This document shows, one piece after another, positions 40,763 through 52,380 of a stretch of DNA of 64,000 nt. Both the position numbers and the translations under genes were made by a program. Below the pieces are notes generated by a model. It did not search any database, had not been told where the DNA came from, and saw only the letters and a program-made list of their open reading frames with translations. Origin of the DNA: Luidia sarsii (lineage: Eukaryota > Echinodermata > Asteroidea > Paxillosida > Luidiidae); assembly GCA_949987565.1 (NCBI GenBank), contig OX465104.1, forward strand, positions 10,562,345-10,626,344, written 5' to 3'. Numbering within the stretch: the stretch's first letter is position 1; each line of letters begins with the position of its first letter.

Positions 40763-42516
40763 GCTCGACCTAACGAAAGTCAGTTGCTGTTCAGTGAAGA
40801 AATTCATGACAACATGAAATAATCAATTGGTATGGCCTACGTCAAATGTCCACGAAAACAGTGGACAGCTAACAGCCGTAGACTCTTAATGTGATTGCAC
40901 AGACTGGAAATAGCAGGTTGTACAGTTCAACTCAAGAATGATCGGCACTTGGATCAGCGATATTGAAAGAAAACCACCCAGGTTTTTGTATTAAAGAATT
41001 TTCCAAAATGTAGAGGGCCTGACGTTTCGATCCTAGCAGTCATTGTGCCCTTGAGAAAGGTTCTACTTGGATCGAAACTTTAACCTTGTAAATGTTTAAG
41101 ATGTGCGTCACGGTCATGTAAGTCACTGAGCAGACTATAACAATTGTATATTACTTTTGAGTCAATTTTAAATTTTTAAATTTTTCCTACTTACACCATA
41201 TTTTGTACGGGCAGTCTAAGTTGTCCTCCGGGCAAAGTTTGGGTGATTAGGGTAGATTAGTAATGGCATTTAATGAGTTCCAAAATAGTTTCAAACAAAG
41301 TAAAGGAAAGCTGTCTTGGAACTAATTCAGACAATTTGTTGAAGGAGCAGACAATTTGACTCGACCGGGAGTTCAACCCGAAACATCTGGGTTAACAGTG
41401 CCGTTATCGCCAAGCAAGAGGTCTCGGGTTCAAGTCTGGTCCAGACAAAATTGTCTTCGATGTTTTTTAACAATTAATAACCATTTAATTTGTTAAATAA
41501 CATCAACATTTCAATCATGTCCTCTGAGAGAGTGTAATAATTAGCAGAAGTGTGCGTCTCTGAATTGCCGTGAGTCACTTTGCCTCTTGACAGAAAGAAT
41601 AATAAACATTGTGAAATCACTATGGAGAAGAAAAAACATGCATCATTTTGTGCGTTCTGTCTGTCTGTAGGCCTTTATAATTAGCCTAAAGCACCTTTTG
41701 GTTGCAGATAGCTTGCGCGATTTTGGTTCCAATATCAGTCAAACTAACACGTCTCGTATATACATAGCCTTCAAAGCTATGTTATGATCAGTCTTCAGAA
41801 GACGAACAGAGTATACTGTTCGAAATGTCGAGTTCCTCAGGTTCTTTTCAGGACCGACACATTCTTACAACAGAGAACTTTACACGGTGTCACTGCAAAC
41901 CTATTACTCCTGCTATTCGCACCATGAAAACCTCCAAATCTCATTTAGCTGTTTTATGATTAACTTTTTCTCACAACGGGCTTAGCCACACTCATCGACT
42001 TGTTATGGATGTGTATATGAGCCCGTGCTTTATCGCGACGTGGTGTATTAAAAGCATTGCCGTGCCAGCCACAGCGCTGAGATGACTGTTTGCGAGCCGA
42101 GTTAGATATTAACCGAGTTCAAACAAACTCGGCATACCGTCGTGCTGAGTCTCGCCGCGCCCATCGCGTACAGAGCGAATGCTGGCACTGATCTGACCTC
42201 GTTGGCGTAAAACGCGTCCACCGCATGCGCAGTGCGCACCCGGCCTCCTCTCCGGCAGTCAAAGCGGCCGCGCCATTGGTCGATCCCGCCCGGTCCCAAA
42301 GCGATCGCTATCAGACGAGTCGCGTCGGTTTCAAACCAAAAGTCCAAAGGTGCGTCCCGGGCTGTTTGCATTCTGCCAAAACAGGCGCCATTTTGTGAGC
42401 TGGTGTTTTTGTATAGGGTGTACGCTCGATCAGTATAGAGGACATCCAAAGCAAGGGGTTGGCGCGCTTTATTTTCCAGAAGAATCGGCGGACCGAGAGA
42501 CAATCCAGACACAGAA

Positions 42517-42746
42517 ATGAGCGGCATCCGAGACCCAGGAAAAATCGACATGGGCGAGGAGCAGGTGGAGGAGAGGGAGATCACGAAGTTCGAGAAGTAC
42601 ATCCAGTCGACTTTTGCCGAGCTGGTGGGCACCATGTTCTTCACCTTCATCGCCTGCCTGGTGGTGACGTCACAGGATGTCGTGGCCATTGCCTTCGCCG
42701 AAGGGCTGGCCATGGCGCTGCTCTGCTCCGCTTTCCTCAACATCAG
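42517..42746 (+). CDS. AQP8: AQP8-like coding exon 1
   Basis: It encodes the cytosolic N-terminus ([16 protein letters not shown]...) and helices 1 and 2, ending LCSAFLNI with a split Ser codon at a GTTCGT donor. Upstream DNA is GC-rich and CpG-rich, consistent with a promoter. Confidence 0.93.
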
Positions 42747-45700
42747 GTTCGTGTCTCGGCATCGTCTTGCTTGTCCTCACGATCCCCCATCACATCTTAT
42801 ACGTAAAGGCCGTTTTCGAAATGAAGGCTATATAGGCTCGGGCTCAGGCTTTGTCCCCGTCTGACAAAACCTGAAAATCCAGGTTGTGGTTTGTTTCCGA
42901 ATTTGAAGGTGTGTTGGCTTGATAGGCACAAGGTATTCCCAAGGAAACTGGGGCCAAACGCTTGTTTTGAGATGTCTGTGATATTATAACGAGTCAAATC
43001 AATATGACCGAAGCATAAGCCCAAGCCTAAGCCTTCATTTCGAAAACGGCCTTTGACAATTAATTTTTCCAATTTCGTAATACGTCACACCCGCTGACCC
43101 CATTCTTTTCGGTTTGCCCTTTGAAAACTTTTGAACATTGTTTATGCTATCCCATTGTCGTCCCCGATGTGTAACTTTTATAAGTAATTTTCGATATAGG
43201 CCTATTTATATATTATTTATATCACATTATATTTTTCTAAATTTCACTTCTTCTCCATACACGTAATTGATGGATTGTCTGTTGTTAGTTTTGTATATAG
43301 ATGAATTGATAAATAATCAAATGAATACAATACATAATTCACATTATAATCTGGGCTCGAATGGAAATACAGTGTCATCTATTAGAGCGTTTCCTGTTTG
43401 AGTGATTAACCGGTATATTTTATGTTGTTCCTTGTTTGTTGTTAGTGGGGGCATCTTCAACCCAGCCTTGACCTTTGCCGTGTGTCTGTCTGGCGGTATC
43501 AGTCCGCTGCTGGCAGTCATGTACTTTGTGGTGCAGGTCTGCGGTGGCTTGCTCGGAGCTGCTTTCGTTAAGGTAGAACAAACTAAGACGCCGCTAATAG
43601 GCTGACGACCAAACCCAATTAATTCCCATCCCAATTGCAACCCAACCCAACCCAATGCAACGCAACCCAACCCAACCCAGCCAACCCAACCCAACCCAAC
43701 CTAACCCAACCCAACCAAACCCAACCAAACCAAACCAAACCAAACCAAACCAAACTAAACCAAACCAAACCAAACCAAACCAAACCACACCAAACACAAC
43801 CGGGCCAACTCAACGCAACACAACACAACCCAACCCAACACAACAAAACCCAACACAACCAAACCCAACACAACCCATCCCAACCAACTCAGCTCAACCC
43901 AACCAAACACAACCAAACACAACCCAACCCAGCCAACCCAACCCAACCCAACACAACCCAACCCAACCCAACCCAACCCAACCCAGCCAACCCAACCCAA
44001 CCCAACACAACACAACCTAACCCAACCAAACCCAACCAAACCCAACCAAACCCAACCAAACCAAACCAAACCCAACCAAACCCAACCCATCAACCCAACC
44101 CAACGCAACCCAACGCAACCCAACCCAACCCAACCCAGCCCAACCCAGCCAACCCAACCCGACACAACCCAACTCAACCCAACCAAACCAAACCAAACCC
44201 AACCAAACCCAACCCAACCCAGCCAACCCAACCCAACACAACACAACCCAACCCAACCAAACCAAACCCAACCCAACCAAACCAAACCAAACGCAACCCA
44301 ACCCAACCCAACCCAACCCAACCCAACCCAACCCAGCCAACCCAACCCAACACAACCCAACCCATCCCAACCCAACCCAACCCAACCCAATCCAACACAA
44401 CCCAACACAACACAACCCAACCCAACCCAACCCAACCCAGCCGACCCAACCCAACACAACCCAACACAACACAACCCAACCCAACCCAACCCAACCCAAC
44501 CCAACCCAGCCAACCCAACCCAACCCAACCCAACCCAACCCAACCCATCCCAACCCAACACGACCCATCCCAACCCAACCCAACCCAACCTAACCCAGCC
44601 AACCCAACCCAACACAACCCATCCCAACCCAACACAACCCAACCCAACACAACCCAACACAACACAACCAACACAATAACATAACCCAACCAAACCAACC
44701 AACCAACTAAACCCAACCAACCCAAACCAAACCAAACCAAACCAATCCAAACCAAATCAACCCAAACCGAATTCGCTTCAAATCAATCCTTCTCCCCTTT
44801 CCTCCGACCAAAGGCTGTACTTCTTGACGATTCGTACAACGACTTCCGCGGGGGCTGCAACCGGTTCCGCGGCAGCGTGCCCTACGACAAGTACGACTCC
44901 CTGCACGTCCTGGGCGTGTCGCCCGGCACCGCCGTCATCATCGAAGCCCTGCTGTCGCTGTTCGTCTTCATGTCCTACCTGCAGGCCAACATGGACAACC
45001 GCGGCAAGCACCTGACCGGACCGCTCGCCTACGGTTTCTCCATCACCGTCGGCATTCTGACCGGGTATGTCCAAGCCGAGGAACAAGGAGAAATGGCTCA
45101 GTCGCTGTCTGGTAGCCCAGGGCCTACACCGCGATTCTGTATCTGTATTATCTGTATGGTTCGGTCAACAACAAGTCCTTCATAACATCACCACATTCAC
45201 GTCCTACAAGTTCATACAACAACACATTTTAAGCTAACTTTAGAGCTCAGAAGCGCTTAAAATGTTGAAAGACCTGACCGAAAGATGTTAAACGATGCCT
45301 CGTTGATTTAGTTCTAAAAACTTTTAATGGCGGGCTATTGCATGACTTCCTCAGCAAAAAGTTTGTTTGGAGCCTTTACTGTTGAGACGAAGAATACGTC
45401 CTGAAAAGTGTGGCTTTGTTTTTTTAGATAAAAGCGAGCTATTCGAAAGATTTACCCAGACCTGCAGTCGAGTCACAAAACATCGAGTCTTAGTCTTTGT
45501 CACTATCTCTCGAGTCCGCGTCCAAGGTCACCTATTGACTCCAATTCCCCCAAAAAGGTCGAGTCCTAAGATCACTTCGTGAGGCATCTTTCAAATTCAG
45601 TAGGGGCCTATTTGAAACCTTACCATTTTCGACAACTTTCTTTGATTAAAGAGAAAAACTCATCGTTACGCCAGTCCGAGTACGAGTCCTGAAAAAATGA

Positions 45701-48180
45701 GTCTCGAGTCGCACTTGAGTCAAAGATTTAGAGGGCCGGCATTTCGATCCTATAAAGTATGACATTTTTCAAAGGCAGAATCATTGAAGTCGCTCACAAT
45801 CATTATTATTCAGGCATTCGGGAATAGGGAAAGGGTCGTGGTAGGATGAAGACGTCATGCCCTCTGATAAGTATGTGTCATTGCAAGGGATATAGGGACG
45901 TTTGCAATTACATTCAGGATAACAAGGCATAATTGTGTCGGATTAAAAAGATAGATGCTTCCCAACCTTGCCCCGCTTTGTTCTGCGCCTATATAAAAAA
46001 AAAAGTGTGATTTTTTTATAATTTCGGTGCGTCTTTCATCGTTAACAGGATGCACTCGTCCGGGGCTTCCTTCAATCCGGCACGCTCCTTCGGCCCCGCC
46101 GTTGCCTCTGGCTACTGGGACGAGCACTACATCTACTGGGCCGGACCGGTCATCGGTGGTCTGCTAGCAGGGGCCTTCTACAGGTGAGTCCAGTCTTATA
46201 CCAAGACGGCGTTAGGCCTCTTGCCAAAAAGATCATCGGTTGGGTATCGGATGATTTGACCCGTCCGATGTCGTTTCCACCGGATAGCCATCGTGTATTT
46301 TTCACCCCAGGGTCCAGTACAATCGGCTTTCCACCGGGGGAAATTGTATCGGTCGGATGAATTCAACCGGCACTCAACAGATGATCTTTTTGACAAGAAA
46401 CCTTAGGCAAGAGAACAGGTTCGGTGTGGCCCCATTTCTTCAAGACATTGGCTTCGGCCTCGTGGGCGTTGTCTTTGTCTCCTATAATTGCATTTATCCA
46501 AAAGCTGCAACCACAATTTTGGGGTTCTCTGTTAGCGTTGAAACTTTCTTTCAAAATTTATCATCGTCTTCAAAGTCGAAGCTAAACGGCCGCCATTTTG
46601 ACATTTATGCCCGGTACACCCGAAATGGAGGAGAGGTATAGACAGACTCTGAGCCATGAGACTACACACTGTAAAAAAAGTCGGACCATTAAAACAAACA
46701 GAGGCTTGTCGAGATGCCAATTTGCAACCTTAATGGTCATTATGAAGGGCAAACGTGTCTGACAAAATTAAAATCCGGGCACGGAGCAGCCGGTATATAT
46801 TCGAAACGGCGGTTTGCGGCAATCGACTGGGCGAATTAAGCCAAGCGTTTAGTGCAATACCGCGCCAATTTCTGGGTCGTAATTCACTTTGGCACGGCAG
46901 TTGCACGGACTTCATCACGTCCCTAGGGCCCTACATACGACTGCAATGTTCATGCATGAGGAGAGCTGGCCGGCACGATTCTCTCATCCGTCTTGCTGAT
47001 GTTTTCACATTATGCCATGAGCTGCGCACTCATTATTTCGTACATAGAGACATTATGCACCATTCACACAAAATAGATCCAAAAAGTTCAGAAATCTGAG
47101 ACCGATATTTCGACAACAATGTTTAACAAAACCTGTGTGATTGTGTCGGCCCGTATCAGTCGCAATTCTCAAACAAACAAAGGGGAGGAAACTGACTTTA
47201 AACACTGTGAAAAAAAATATAGCAAAGACAATTTGTAATGGACCTTTGGTCGATTTCACGGAACCCATTTTAATTTACGACTAATCGCAATTCGATGAGC
47301 GATTCACAGTAACCATACGACTTATCTCAACTAATACGATGGGTTCATTCATCGTGAGTTGAATTACGATGCATCGTATTAAAGACTTTGTTGAAATCCA
47401 TCCCCGTACATGTACCCAGCGTGCTTCATAAATCCTGCCCTTCATAATTATTGTGTAGTGCAGTGCAAGTTGATGGTTTGCTGCAAATTTCGCTCGTTTA
47501 GAAGAGCTATATGCCTAGGCTTATAGACGGGGTGAATGGCGAGCATATAAAGCAGCCCTCGCTCAACATTCGGATGAACTGATTCTTCGAACAACTATTG
47601 AGAGTAACACACATGTTGCAAACTTCCTACGGTGCTAGATGCTAACTTAAATTGCCGAGATTGCATATCCTGGTCCGACCTTTTGAAACAAACAGGAATT
47701 AGAGTAGCCCCTCCCTGGAATGCATCCATTGATATCTGTCCTTGGCTGTCCTTGACCATGCGGGGGCCAAATTCCTCTGCTGAGATCATCTCTCCATCTG
47801 GTCTTCGAGCGTCCTGGTTTTCTCATCCAGTCTCTAGGGTTCCATTCAGTCACTCGGATGGTCCATCAATTTGTCTGAAAACCTTGCAACGTGCCCTGCC
47901 CATCTATGTTTTGCTCTGCTGATATAGTTGATGATGTCTAATATACTCCAGTTTGATTTCTGATCCAGGTGTTGCGCTTTTAGTCCTAAAGGGTGATTCC
48001 TAGCAAAATCAGCTCAAGAATACAACGTTCTAAACGATTACTTTTTATAGGCCTACACATTCAATTTTGGTTTCCATATAATTATATGATTGCCCATCGA
48101 TTTAGGTTTTTTTCTCTCTTTCTCTGTGTCAAAGGTTCATTCTCGGAGACAGCAACAAGCGTCTTATCATGAGGGACTAG
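42517..48180 (+). CDS. AQP8: Aquaporin-8-like channel, complete gene of 5 coding exons
   Basis: Membrane channel of the MIP family; vertebrate AQP8 conducts water, ammonia and hydrogen peroxide. Five exons join in frame to 262 codons (human AQP8 is 261). Helix 1 is near 33-51 and helix 2 near 55-75. The first NPA is at 82-84 ([10 protein letters not shown]) and the second at 212-214 ([11 protein letters not shown]). The C-terminal [14 protein letters not shown] matches the FIGDGKTRLILK ending of AQP8. By alignment, the selectivity-filter positions are Glu62, Ile200, Ala209 and Arg215; human AQP8 has His at the first. The Cys just before the second NPA in human AQP8 is Ser210 here. The start at 42,517 is the 5'-most in-frame ATG; another ATG is at codon 12. 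It could belong to a wider invertebrate AQP8-like group. Confidence 0.93.
42808..43053. mobile_element. MITE, GGCCGTTTTCGAAATGAAGG family, copy 3 (AQP8 intron 1)
   Basis: This is the best-preserved copy: GGCCGTTTTCGAAATGAAGG at the left and CCTTCATTTCGAAAACGGCC at the right. It starts about 60 bp after the exon 1 donor. Confidence 0.85.
43446..43572 (+). CDS. AQP8: AQP8-like coding exon 2 (first NPA)
   Basis: The acceptor is TTGTTGTTAG. It encodes [17 protein letters not shown], then helix 3 ([20 protein letters not shown]), and ends FVK at GTAGAA in phase 0. The residue before Phe-NPA is Ile where most aquaporins have His. Confidence 0.95.
43620..44770. repeat. AQP8 intron 2 satellite, CCAAC/CCAAA pentamers
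   Basis: About 1.15 kb of CCCAA, CCAAA and ACAAC pentamer variants fills most of intron 2, with only A and C on the plus strand over long stretches and occasional CCAGCC or CCATCC. The pentamer array is open in several frames on both strands (up to 349 codons); these are artefacts. Confidence 0.96.
44814..45064 (+). CDS. AQP8: AQP8-like coding exon 3
   Basis: It encodes extracellular loop C ([19 protein letters not shown]), helix 4 ([20 protein letters not shown]) and most of helix 5 ([16 protein letters not shown]). The acceptor GACCAAAG follows the satellite by only about 45 bp. Phase is 0 to 2 at GTATGT. Confidence 0.94.
45725..45880. repeat. Diverged GTTTCGATCC-family copy (AQP8 intron 3)
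   Basis: GAGGGCCGGCATTTCGATCC and AGGATGAAGACGTCATGCCC are the two inverted halves. Both are clearly related to, but more mutated than, the copies in ERCC6. Confidence 0.5.
46049..46183 (+). CDS. AQP8: AQP8-like coding exon 4 (second NPA)
   Basis: It encodes [20 protein letters not shown], then [20 protein letters not shown] (helix 6). The Arg after NPA, part of the selectivity filter, is present. The acceptor is CGTTAACAG and the donor GTGAGT; phase is 2 to 2. Confidence 0.96.
47238..47405. repeat. Small fold-back with ACGATGCATCGT core (AQP8 intron 4)
   Basis: GGTCGATTTCACGGAACCC at one end and GTTGAAATCCATCC at the other enclose AATCGCAATTCGATGAGCGA and GAATTACGATGCATCGT. A close relative is at 16,672-16,825 in ERCC6 intron 1. 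Confidence 0.6.
47647..47936 (-). pseudogene. Non-LTR retrotransposon fragment, C-terminal end of reverse transcriptase ORF
   Basis: On the minus strand, [17 protein letters not shown] leads, after a one-base frameshift, into [24 protein letters not shown]. These match the typical C-terminal segment of LINE reverse-transcriptase proteins ([10 protein letters not shown] and GR..TRWRDD). The fragment has a frameshift and lacks the catalytic domain, so it is dead. It lies in AQP8 intron 4, antisense to the gene. Confidence 0.8.
48135..48180 (+). CDS. AQP8: AQP8-like terminal coding exon 5
   Basis: The acceptor is CTGTGTCAAAG. It encodes [14 protein letters not shown] and TAG. The 15-residue tail agrees in length and sequence with the AQP8 C-terminus. 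Confidence 0.92.
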
Positions 48181-48275
48181 CGGCCGCGGAAGAATACCAC
48201 CCAGCGCTCGGTGCATCTTCGTATGGAAAGACCCAAACTAAAAAGACCGCTAGTCTGGGAAATATGACACAGCTG

Positions 48276-48281
48276 AATAAA
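48276..48281 (+). terminator. Possible poly(A) signal of the AQP8-like gene
   Basis: AATAAA lies 96 bp after the stop codon. Another AATAAA is at 49,924-49,929 and would give a longer 3' UTR. Confidence 0.4.
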
Positions 48282-48299
48282 AGACAAACTTCGCTTTGT

Positions 48300-50837
48300 T
48301 GCTTTAGCGATACATGCAGTATGCAGTAAGCCAGAACTTTTGAGGGAAACATTTCATTAGGCTTGTATTTTGAATAATAATTGTTAACAACATTCCTTAG
48401 TCTTGTATAGCGTCAACCATAGAGTGTGCCTATGGTTTTCCATCGTGGCTTGCCAGCAACCTTTTTAACAGTGCTGGCAGATTGCCTACATTGACGTTTG
48501 CTTTGTTTTTATATACTTAGCCACTAGTGTTACATTTAAGACACTTTTTAAACGAACTTAAAGACCTCCGTACAAATTGTTAGGCCCTACCAGTCAGGCC
48601 TTTAAGCCTACTGATTATAATTATTAGGGAATAGCTTGGAAGGTGGATTTCTTTTGGATTTTGTTCTCATAATGCGGACGCCATTATAGTTCTGCGTGTG
48701 ACATTGCCCGGATGCGTTTTTTTTTTACACCGCAGCCACTGGTTTTTCGCTATTACAGTGTAGATTCGGGCTTGAAAGGAGACTACCACTACCAGTTAGC
48801 CAGGAGGGGGGTGCTCGAAATAAGACATCTTTTATTTTCGTGGAAGCACAATTTGACAAGACATTTTTCGTGACAAACTACATTTTGACAACAAAACACA
48901 TTCTGACCCTCCGCAAGGAGTTCCAACTGTGGCTGATAACGTAACGCACGATTCATGTAGTCTCTTTTCAAGTGCGAATTTGCACTGCTACAGCCAAAAT
49001 AATACATTTGGCTCCGGTGTAAACAAAGAAAGAATAAAGATGCTTCCCGACTAGTATGTAGGCCTACGTGATACAGTACCGCCTCTCGAACATAACAGGC
49101 TAAATAATACGGTTCCTAAGTGCATGTATGTAGGCCTATTGGAACTCATGCGCAGACACTGCGATCATCGATTGCCGCGCGCATGGCCTCCAAAATCCAC
49201 GCATGGCGTCGCTGAGGTCTCAAAAGGTGCGTTCGATCAGCGTCCCAGACGCGGGTTGTCCTCCATCACGCGACCTTGCGTTAACTTTTGATTAGTTAGG
49301 TCGTATAATGAATCAGAGCCAACCAGTGCTGACCATGGTAGGCCCCGAGGAGGCTATAATCGAACGCACCTATAATTAAACCTCCGCGGTATCCGCTGGG
49401 ATAGAACTGAAAATTGAAAGATAAACAACGGGAGGGGGGAATCAATTTGACACAAGTATGATCCCCGCATTATAGTTAATTTTCATGATTTTAACATCGA
49501 TATTTTCTGGTACATGTAGTCTATTTGTTAGCTTTAACTGCTTTTTCAATTTTATATAAATGATTCAGAAACCATTTGAGTCGCACACAGTTTTTAAAGT
49601 GCACTTTTTTTCTAATTGGTCCCAATAATCATGTATATATCAAACTACTGTATCGATCATTTAAATTTTTCATCCTTTATAAATCTAGACAGTTTTCTTT
49701 AGGAGTAATCACTTGTATAGTGAGGCGTGTTTTAATACCTTTCCATATCTGAAGTACTAAAATAAATGTGGATTTAAAAGAGTGATTTCAAGAGATATAG
49801 GCCTAAGCCTATATATCGTAGTAATTTTCACAAAAAACATATAAAAATGGAGTAAATAATTTTCTAATTGATGTGATTAAGATAATCATGGCAATAGCCT
49901 ATTGTATGAATGCACTTGTGACCAATAAAGAATATATCTTAAATTACAAGCCTGTTTATTGCCACTTATATTATCCAGTACATTTTAAACTGAGTTGATG
50001 ATTCAGACAGTCAATTTGGTTTTTTCTTAGCGGACAGATTAAACGATGCGCACCAAACTTATCGATTGAGTTGATTCATCTAATGTCGGCGCTATTGGTC
50101 GATTGGTTGGTTGGTCGACTGACTGACTGATTGATTCATTGATTGATTGACTAAGGCCTATTAATCGATATTGGTTGATCGATCGATTTATTCCCTCACG
50201 TGCCTCCCTATAACAATCACCACTCGACATCGGCACGCCTCCGATCCCCCGTAAAACGATCGACGATTTCCGCAGGCGTAAAAAACGTCAAAATGTACCT
50301 CGTAGCAAGAAAATAAATTCTTCAAAAGAAAGAGTGACAGTGGTCACATATACTGAAGCATTTTTTTGTCATGTTAACAGATTCCTGTAATTGAAAAGTG
50401 GGCTGTCATTCAAATCGGCCGACGGTGCCACGAACTCCTCCGACTCGACTCAAGTCAATCGATCGTTGCTCAATTATGATTCAGTTCGCATTTGGCAATC
50501 CTTCGGGGTGCTTGTCACTTTCATGTTTGTACTTGCCCACAGAAATGATTTTAAAAAAATGAAATAAATAGGGCCTAAATAATACAGAACCGAACAAACC
50601 GAACCGAACCTATCAACTCCTACACATCGGACGAGGACAGGGCACCAGTCTATTCTGAGAGAATTTCCCCAATTGCGCTGGTAGCCGCTATGCTTTCACG
50701 TGGCCTTCATCCACAGTGTTGCAGGGGGCGGCTTTTTCGTGCGGACACCATCGATTTATTTTTCGTCGTGCCGGTTGCATAGTGCACTATTTGTGACGTT
50801 TATTACGCAAAAGCTGATGTTTGGTAGAGAAGAAAAA
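48300..50837. other. Intergenic stretch between AQP8-like and PRKAR1 genes
   Basis: It contains a fold-back at 49,225-49,371 and AT-rich DNA. A TTGATTGATT/GGTTGG-rich patch is at 50,060-50,190. The last 140 bp before 50,838 are the probable 5' leader of the kinase-subunit exon. No other gene is supported. Confidence 0.45.
49225..49371. repeat. Small fold-back with AGGTGCGTTCGAT ends, copy 2
   Basis: The left end AGGTGCGTTCGATCAGCG and right end ATAATCGAACGCACCT are exact inverse over the first 13 bases. The interior is unrelated in detail to copy 1 at 40.4 kb. Confidence 0.8.
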
Positions 50838-51002
50838 ATGGCGACTAACATGGACGACGAACAGAGCTTGAAGGACTGCGAGGTCTACGTCCAAAAGCAC
50901 AACATTCAGCAAGTCCTGAAGGACTGCATCGTGCAGTTATGCATCCACCGTCCAGAAAACCCCTCGACCTTCCTGAAGGACTACTTCTGCAAAATGGAAT
51001 TG
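50838..51002 (+). CDS. PRKAR1A: cAMP-dependent protein kinase type I regulatory subunit, first coding exon (partial gene)
   Basis: Regulatory subunit that holds the PKA catalytic subunit inactive until cAMP binds; the N-terminal dimerisation/docking domain binds AKAPs. The exon has 55 codons: [40 protein letters not shown], then [15 protein letters not shown], with a GTAAAC donor in phase 0. VYVQKHNIQ and IVQLC are near-identical to vertebrate RI-alpha. The two disulphide cysteines of RI (17 and 38 in human) correspond to Cys14 and Cys35; Cys30 and Cys51 are additional. No cAMP-binding-domain exon was found in the remaining 13 kb, so intron 1 is probably long and the gene runs past the window. 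RI-alpha versus an invertebrate single RI cannot be decided. Confidence 0.88.
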
Positions 51003-52380
51003 GTAAACGGTCATTCTTTTTTTTTTCATTTCGAGTTCGCGAGTTGGGAGTTTCTGGAGAACTTGCTTTTGCAGTTTTTGTTTACAAAATGTCATATTCG
51101 GATTTGGGGAGTTTTGTTCGTGTCATGTCCAGATAGACCAAGCCGTACACTGCACAGGTCTATATCCTTACGTGTTGATTTTGAATTCTCAGTGAAAAGC
51201 AGCATCTTGCCATATTTAGACAAAATCTGTTTGATCAAATAAGCCCAACAATAACATCATAAACATGAGCCATGAATCATGATGCAAGTCCGTACGCTTG
51301 CAAACTTCCTTGTGGAAAGAGTATGTAATATTCAGTCACATTCAGTCTGCCTCATGTTACCAATAAAAACATTAATTAAATACCGTACGCTGTTCCATAT
51401 AAGAAAGAAAATTAATGTATTTTTGACACAAAACTTACCAACTTCTGTTATTGTTAATGGTACATGTATTCTTTCGTACGCTAAGAAATATTTGAAAGAA
51501 GGAAGGAGTTAGAATATTGAAGGAAATTAATGTAAGGGTTTACACTGTGTAAGTGTAAGATGACAGAAGCGACGTATGCATTAGAAAAGCTCTGTTGTGT
51601 TTGCGCAAAGTTTGTGATGATCGACAAACAAACCGTGGTGGAAAAGAGGTGATTTTCATTGGTAAGTTGACAGAATTATTGCCGTTCTTGTTTTCAAAAA
51701 TAGGCTGTACTTCTTTTAAATGTAGCCGAAAAAATGGTATATATCAGAAAATTATTTATCCTAAGCTAGAGTCCAAGCTCATAAATTATTGCCTAAAAGG
51801 GCCTTGCATACATGTATTATTATTACAGGCCTGTGGACAAAACTAGAACTCTGTGCACAAACAACAATGACGTTCACTAATGTTAGTCTCGTGTATCTTT
51901 GTGAATTCTTCCCAATTTAACTTGAAGTTGAAGTTGAACTTGAAGATTACCATCTGGTGCGCATGGTACATGTACTGCACATTTGAGACATAGTTGTCCT
52001 TTTTTTTAATTAGGTTAAATAATTTCATGCATGACCATGTTAGGTACTTGTACAAATGTTTGTACTGTATGATCTTGTTCTTTGTACCCAGCCCTCCAGT
52101 ACTTCAAAGTTAGCAGCAGTGGTACAACATCAACAGCGATTCACTATTTATTTGTACATGTAGCTGAAGTAACAGTTGCCAATTCACTTTCAATACTAAC
52201 CAATAGTAACCATCCCCACAGACTAGTGTACATGTACATGTACACCCGTACGTGTACATGTACATATTAGACCATAGCGTACTCTGTACTAGCTAACGTA
52301 AATGCACATTCTTCTAACTGTGGCGATAGGATACTGTTTCTTGTCGCAGGTTATTCTTTGCAGTCTTTCTCCAAGTCAAT

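Larger units (their letters stand above)
38726..42500. other. Intergenic stretch between ERCC6 and the aquaporin gene
   Basis: No coding exon is supported here. It contains a GTTTCGATCC-family fold-back at 38,975-39,110, a pogo-like MITE at 39,132-39,286, a small AATCGAACGCAC fold-back at 40,369-40,462, MITE copies at 40,524-40,762 and 41,005-41,140, and a dispersed repeat at 41,815-41,945. From about 42,100 the DNA is GC-rich and is the likely leader and promoter of the aquaporin gene. Confidence 0.5.

Noticed and set aside
43635..44750. Frames of up to 349 codons (NPTQ-type) on the plus strand and 331 on the minus strand
   Set aside because: These are by-products of the CCAAC pentamer satellite in an AQP8 intron; all are compositional artefacts.
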